A DNA stretch of 64,000 nucleotides from Phoronis australis (taxonomy: Eukaryota; Phoronida; Phoronidae): assembly GCA_002633005.1 (NCBI GenBank), contig NMRA01000357.1, positions 330,379-394,378 of the forward strand, in the 5' to 3' direction. Every line of letters begins with the position of its first letter. The first letter of the stretch is position 1. The notes under the pieces are model-generated. The model did not search any database. It worked only from the letters and a program-made list of their open reading frames with translations, and was not told the origin of the DNA. Below are positions 59,801 through 64,000 of the stretch, in pieces. The position numbers were made by a program, and so were the translations under genes.

Positions 59801-62800
59801 CATATGAAGTAGTAAGAAGTTTGAAAAGAGAATAAACCAGCCTCCTAAATCGGGCGTTCAAAATGGCTTCCTGTCTAACGTGTTAATTTGAATATTTAGC
59901 ATTAATATTCGAAATGTCAAATCATGGCCAATCACGTGCGACCGCCTTCGGCAAATAGGGCTTAATAAGCAACGTCATTGGAATTAGGGCTGAACTTTAC
60001 AAGAAAACAATCAAACGTCTGGTTTGGAGGCCGTCAGTACACTGTAAGAGGGTGTATCCAGCGTCTCTTTTTTCAGATGTCGTGATGTAGCCGTTCTTAT
60101 GGCATACGACCGCTTTATGGGTAGAACAGTAGAACAGTAGGTTGACTATGAGAACACTGATTTTCTGTTTTATTTCAGCGACGCCAAAAAATACTCAATG
60201 ACTTTACTTGATTCACTCTGCCTGTCATCTTTTCAACCGACCTAGGACCAATATCAAAATTACTCCCACAATCGACTAAGACCCGGCCCTGAAAAGCTAG
60301 TTCTCGCGAGATATCGCTGCGCATATGGAGTGAAGGACGTGGTATTAGCTTTTATCACGCATTTGCAGATTTGATTGGAGAGTGATTGATTATTAATCCG
60401 CCTGAGTAAGCTGAACCTGCGGAAAGAATCGTCTGCAGACAATGATGTCTCCCACTGTAATTGCTGGTGTTTTTCAGGACTACCTCCGGAACTTTAGAAC
60501 CTCATAGAGACGCTTCCTTTTTATTTAAAGGAGAAACTTATACTAGTAAGTAATTTTAACCAGTAAAACACCGGGTACGTTCATTTATTATATTTCGTTG
60601 GAGAACCACCCTTATGCATTATTTAGGCATTAACTGTGTCACGTCGCAAACTGTCACCGCTCAAGATAATTGGCATTGTAAGGACGCTTGCATACCTAAG
60701 AAGAAACGGTTACGGCGCGAAGGCTTGAGGCAACAGTGTGGAGTTCCCATAAGCGGGGGCTTCAATTAAGCTCGACAAAATGGAAATTAGGAAAGTATTT
60801 GCGTACTAATATAATTGACCATTTTCCTTGTGCCTGGTTGATCACGTGACTATTGAATTTTAAAAGTAATTAGGCACTCTATTGTTCGTCTTTGTGCAGT
60901 TAAAAATGTCCTCTCATGGTACTTTACTGGGACATTAACTTTGTTTAAATTACCTGTGTTTCCGTTGTTTCAAAAACAGTTTAAGATGTCGATAATTAGT
61001 ATAAAAATAATATCGCACCGTAGGTTTGTCCCATGCCTATTATTTTCATGATTTGGCCTACGAAATATCAAGTGTTATTTAAGGAAAATGACATGTGATT
61101 ACAGGACTCACGAATACATTTGTGGCATGTTTTACCTTCCCACAGGTGTGAGGGGAGTGGTTTACGAAGACCCCGGCAATGACTTCCTAGTTATCTACGA
61201 GCGCAATATAGCACAGACAGACAACCCAGATAACGTTGTAGAGGCTAGAACATACTTACTGACCAGGAAACAGGAGGTCGATCCGAAAACGAGAAACACA
61301 GCACTCGATGCAATTCACAGTGTTGCTTCAAAGTTGTGTTTGAAAGATCCTTACGGTAAACAGTGTATCTCTTTTTGAAATCGAATTGTTTTAATCATTT
61401 TAAAAGCGTTTAACGTGCTTGTCCTGCATGCTGGACGTTTCCGTAGGTCGGCGTCCTTAGAGTTATAAAGATTGCTATGTAGGGAAACTTTTTTAGTTTG
61501 CAGAGGTTCGAGTAATGTATAATGTCTCAAAGTTATAGATTCAGTCACTATATTCATAAAGAAATGCTGCACAATTTGGACACTGATGACTTAAATATAC
61601 TTTGTCTCACCAATTCAAACAAAGTCAGCTACGAAACTTCATAAGTTACAGTCAAAACAATTAGGTGATGTGTCAGAAATAAGACGGTGTAGAATTAGGT
61701 TAAGAGGTAGCCATGTTTTGTAATGGTGGGTGGGACAGGTTTGATTAAATGCATTACCTAACAACCTCTAATTACACATCAGAGACCTGACGTTATTTAG
61801 TACTAGGACAATGATCACGCAAAACTACGATAGCACCTTCTTTAGGGATAACTTTAGGTAAAATTTGATTAATTATCTAGAGTCTTGTTGGGCACTTTCC
61901 AAACCAACTGTTCACAATATGGCTGCGTTTCGCATAGTGGTCCCGTTGGTCACTCGTTGATTCAATAAATTTCGCCAAGTATGTTGGTCTTCCATCAAGT
62001 TTTTTTGTTCGCACGATACAGGTCGCAATTTTCGTCAGATCATCACGAAATTTACACATAACACGTAGACCGGTAGTGCTGGAAGCCTATTGTTTTTCGT
62101 CATACTCAGATCTAAGATGGCGGCTGTGGCGGCCATTTTGTTTTCATTTTAAGATTCAATGGCTTCTGGAGGCTACAATTTTTTACGTACAGGGCTGCAA
62201 ATCGGCACAATTATTGGATCGGATGTGCACTACGTGTACTCCGGAACTTGTTCACTTCCGTTCAAAGATGGCGGAAATATTGGCACACGCGCATGCGCAC
62301 CATGATTTCGGGAAAAAAACATTTTCTCCTGTAGAGGGCGCATTATAGGCCAATTCCTTCGAATTTTTTCAGATATTGGTTTTTATGACATGCTATTACA
62401 TAAAGCCATAAAACCAGAAGTTGCTTTCAAGATAGCGGATCTGGCTCAAGTTGACCTATTTTTAGTCGTTCTGAGGGGCCATTAAAACGGGATAAGGAAA
62501 TGACGCGAAATTTTGCATGTGGATTCTCTGAAGTATACTCTTTCAAATGAACAATTTTTTTCTCAGACTTAGCGTTTTCGAGTTATTTGACTTTCAATTT
62601 CCTAAGAAAAAACGCAAAATTACATTATTTTCGAAAAATTTACGGAAGTGCGTGATAATATAACATTAGATAGAGTTTTGAACGGGCTTTCATATGATAT
62701 CTTTCATTTTTCTCTAGAACGTCAACTTATTGAATTATTGGAAATTTTCTGATAGCGTTGCTCCTTTGTAGAGCGCTCTTACTGCATTGATGTTGGCTTA

Positions 62801-63951
62801 GCTTTTATCGAACAAGACTGTAACCTATTTCTTACTGATTTATGACACCTAAGTGCGTCATATGAATGTTATGGTGTTGTGCAGCATCATCATCATCGTC
62901 ATCATCTCCGTCGTCGTCTTTTCAGTTAATTTCGCCAAGTGTCGCTCAAGACTGTAGCCTATACTTACTGATGTCTGGCCTCTACGTTCGTCTTGTGATT
63001 GTTATCATTAATTGAATTGTTCATCATCGCCACCATCGTCGTCATATTCGTCATCTTCGTCACCATCTCTATCGTCGTCTTTTCTGTTAATTTCGCCAAG
63101 TGTCGCTCCTCGGAGCGCTTTCATCTTTAATGTTGATTTGTTCCAGCTTGGCTTACTGAAATTTTACATAGGTATCGACACTGCAATGATTATTTAAGTC
63201 CAAGGTGACGTTACAAATTTTGTTTGGAATAGTGTTTGCTGGTAATTGGCTTGAAGATGTTAGACCTGCTGAGGTAGTCCGTACCACGTCACTGAAATCT
63301 CACCACATGCCAAGAATTGTAGGATGACCCTTGGGTTACCTTAGTCTTCACCTGCTTCCTGGTGGTTTGGTAATTGAACAAATTATGTTGCAAACACAGC
63401 AGAAATATCGATGGTCATAATATGACGACATCTAACAAAGGTTTTATTTGTAATTGTCACTGACATTTCTTTCCAATTTTCAAAATTCAAAACCTGCTCA
63501 CGTGTACTCCTCAAATATGCTATTAAAAACTTTCAAAACAAATTATTTGAAAATACTATTTTCATCCTCAGTGTGTTTACAAATAGGTCTCATCATCTAG
63601 AGAACCATAACATCAGCAGCCTGGGGTAATTAATAGCATGGTGTCTTTCATCAATGCATGCAAATTTTGAGGTACGCAAACCGCTCGATATTGGTGTCAA
63701 CGCTGGATTCTTTTCATGAAGAGACCTGCGTTTGTTTTCAGCAACTGAGCAAACCACTGAATTAAGCGATGATGCACAGGCTGAAATCGAACATAGTGGT
63801 GAAGTTAACAGTGGTGAAGAAGTAGGAGGCAGTGGTCACGTGGACGGAAGTGGTCAAGTTGACGGGAGCGGTCACGTGGACGGAAGTGGGCAAGTCGAAC
63901 CCAGTGGTCACGTGGACGGAAGCGGTCACGTAGAAGGCAGTGGTGAAATAG
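53682..63951 (+). CDS. Lipocalin-SG repeat protein, tandem paralogue (3' end outside)
   Basis: Five exons are visible: 53682-53804, 58647-58759, 60478-60545, 61146-61355 and 63742-63951. Their phases (0, 2, 1, 1, 1) match gene 1, exons 2 and 3 have identical lengths, and GKWY, TYLLTR and KLCLKDP recur. Roughly 45% of exon 2 residues are identical, so the duplication is old. The start was chosen at 53682 because the peptide MELRLLSLALL matches gene 1 and lies after the TATA box. The last exon is an SG repeat ending in a phase 1 donor, so antistasin and thyroglobulin exons probably follow beyond the window. Introns host a Kolobok-like element, a hAT-like MITE and a fold-back Penelope-like fragment. 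Confidence 0.85.
53805..55128. other. Gene 2 intron 1, first part
   Basis: The total intron is 4.84 kb against 0.99 kb in gene 1; inserted transposons account for part of the difference. No coding exon was recognised in this part. Confidence 0.55.
55129..55422. mobile_element. hAT-like MITE of about 294 bp
   Basis: The left end CATAGGCAGATTTAGAGGGG and the right end CCCCTATAAATCCGCCACTG are imperfect inverted repeats. It is the same family as the 47652 element. A target duplication is not evident. Confidence 0.55.
55423..56560. other. Gene 2 intron 1, middle part
   Basis: AT-rich DNA without recognisable coding exons or repeats. Confidence 0.5.
56899..57294 (+). CDS. P2X7-like cysteine-domain ORF in copy D
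   Basis: An ORF of 131 codons starts MAGAGDRYHND. Residues around GGYMFEPEYNEAEY and then WCKCTVCVVMPTSMECLCCS match the start of the zinc-binding cysteine domain that forms the cytoplasmic ballast of P2X7 receptors and also occurs alone in many invertebrate proteins. The authentic part ends near 57203 (KPLLDM). The remaining codons read antisense through the THAP gene, so the C-terminal half of the cysteine domain has been deleted. Confidence 0.65.
   Translation: MAGAGDRYHNDSSVSDGDLVHRSGDEQFFHEHSVGGYMFEPEYNEAEYAQAQAAVERNEAATEDRRGDTSWCKCTVCVVMPTSMECLCCSEFDEAKPLLDMVKWTSGIPRTEEQLSHLPECPATHSHWMVT
57205..57992 (-). CDS. THAP-domain transposase N-terminus in copy D
   Basis: It starts MPHCCCVPGCSNYRL at 57992. 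The THAP C2CH finger spans about residues 4-65, with a Trp in RRTWLVRVK and CGKHFLPSDY. A Ser/Pro-rich linker follows (to about residue 195), then CQVCGEGVTRHDVSSLG and WECVAGHSGKWDS, a second zinc-binding block seen in THAP transposases, ending at RGMPEVHLTI. The frame stays open to 56985, but that tail is antisense to the P2X7-like gene and should not be counted. The RNase H-like catalytic part is deleted. Confidence 0.75.
58647..58759 (+). CDS. Gene 2 exon 2: lipocalin strand A (GxW)
   Basis: It encodes YQGKWYIQNDVLNEGVW then KNAYLTLHNGTILYYNSEDV. The GKWY signature and 113-base length match gene 1. The sequon NGT is present here but not in gene 1. Confidence 0.87.
58915..59483. mobile_element. 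Fold-back Penelope-like element fragment
   Basis: Two inverted arms of about 190-210 bp (58915-59123 and about 59275-59483) flank a 150-bp loop. Loop plus right arm encode on the plus strand DRKENWFRGDGKEAIYERIE, then LNRQGGLRFLLPRKWDRAL, typical of the C-terminal region after the GIY-YIG endonuclease of Penelope-like elements. The left arm encodes the same GGLRFLLPR block on the minus strand. It lies in gene 2 intron 2. Confidence 0.7.
59484..60477. other. Gene 2 intron 2, rest
   Basis: No coding exon or repeat was recognised before the exon 3 acceptor (TTTTTCAG). Confidence 0.6.
60478..60545 (+). CDS. Gene 2 exon 3: lipocalin barrel
   Basis: This 68-base exon encodes TTSGTLEPHRDASFLFKGET then YT. 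It matches gene 1 exon 3 in length, in both phases and in the SGT-F pattern. Confidence 0.8.
61146..61355 (+). CDS. Gene 2 exon 4: lipocalin C-terminal half
   Basis: It starts VRGVVYEDPGNDFLVIYER, then EARTYLLTRKQEVDPKTR and SKLCLKDPYG. A six-residue insertion lies after YERNIAQ compared with gene 1. The frame stays open for a few codons past the donor GTAAAC. Confidence 0.86.
61356..63741. other. Gene 2 intron 4
   Basis: The 2.39-kb intron holds CAT/CGT trinucleotide runs at 62885-62920 and 63022-63082, set in imperfect tandem units that share the phrase TTAATTTCGCCAAGTGTCGC. No coding exon was recognised. Confidence 0.65.
62762..63125. repeat. Imperfect tandem units with CAT/CGT runs
   Basis: Phrases TTAATTTCGCCAAGTGTCGC (about 62926 and 63086), GACTGTA-CCTAT and ATCATCATCGTC recur about 140-180 bases apart, indicating two or three diverged tandem copies. 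Purely intronic. Confidence 0.6.
63742..63951 (+). CDS. Gene 2 exon 5: Ser-Gly repeat
   Basis: Seventy codons start TEQTTELSDDAQAEIEHSGE, then units such as HVDGSGQVDGSG. About nine Ser-Gly pairs follow Asp or Glu; one unit is EPSG. The 18-bp periodicity is more regular than in gene 1, suggesting recent homogenisation. The donor GTGATC is weak but keeps phase 1. Confidence 0.83.
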
Positions 63952-64000
63952 GTGATCTACTTATTTTTTAAAACTTCATTCGTCGATCTCAATAACGTTG

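Overview
The window is metazoan genomic DNA. Genes are split by GT-AG introns of about 0.4 to 5 kb, two genes have TATA-box promoters, and the intervening DNA is full of decayed transposons. The mix of families (ShKT, V-type Ig, EGF, lipocalin, antistasin, thyroglobulin-1 and a sodium-dependent-glucose-transporter-like MFS protein), the very frequent palindrome TACATGTA and the haplotype-like duplication suggest a heterozygous marine invertebrate. Amphioxus (Branchiostoma) is my first guess, at low confidence; hemichordate, mollusc, brachiopod or cnidarian cannot be excluded. There is one 279-base N gap (19586-19864) and single Ns at 15208, 18271 and 49887.

Layout. 1-6 kb: intergenic, with a truncated THAP-transposon copy and a small MITE. 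6.1-17.4 kb (+): a mosaic extracellular gene with the domain order ShKT, Ig-V, short two-cysteine linker, Ig-V, EGF. Its signal-peptide exon and 3' end were not found. The EGF exon appears twice because about 1.3 kb is repeated at about 99% identity across a single N, most likely two haplotypes laid end to end. 17.4-24 kb: transposon debris (hAT-like and MITE ends, a tRNA-derived SINE piece, a non-LTR reverse transcriptase fragment, a Kolobok-like element). 24.4-29.7 kb (-): a complete three-exon 480-aa MFS transporter of the NaGLT1/MFSD4 type, with a Kolobok-like element in intron 1.

34.7-43.1 kb (+): a complete nine-exon gene (469 aa) predicted to be secreted. It joins a lipocalin domain, a Ser-Gly repeat that looks like a glycosaminoglycan-attachment region, an antistasin domain and two thyroglobulin type-1 domains. 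53.7 kb to the window end (+): a diverged tandem paralogue with the same promoter layout and the same intron phases. Its first five exons are present; the inhibitor-domain exons should lie beyond the window. Between and inside these genes are a 2.37-kb TIR transposon carrying a CXC-type cysteine motif, a 1.69-kb Kolobok-like element with a P2X7-like cysteine ORF and a THAP ORF pointing at each other, and a fold-back Penelope-like fragment.

The strongest candidate for something undescribed is the tandem lipocalin/proteoglycan/antistasin/thyroglobulin pair: a ligand-binding barrel, a putative sugar-chain region and protease-inhibitor modules on one secreted chain. The second is the ShKT-IgV-IgV-EGF gene. 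The third is the repeated pairing of P2X7-like and THAP ORFs in two diverged TTAA-flanked transposons.
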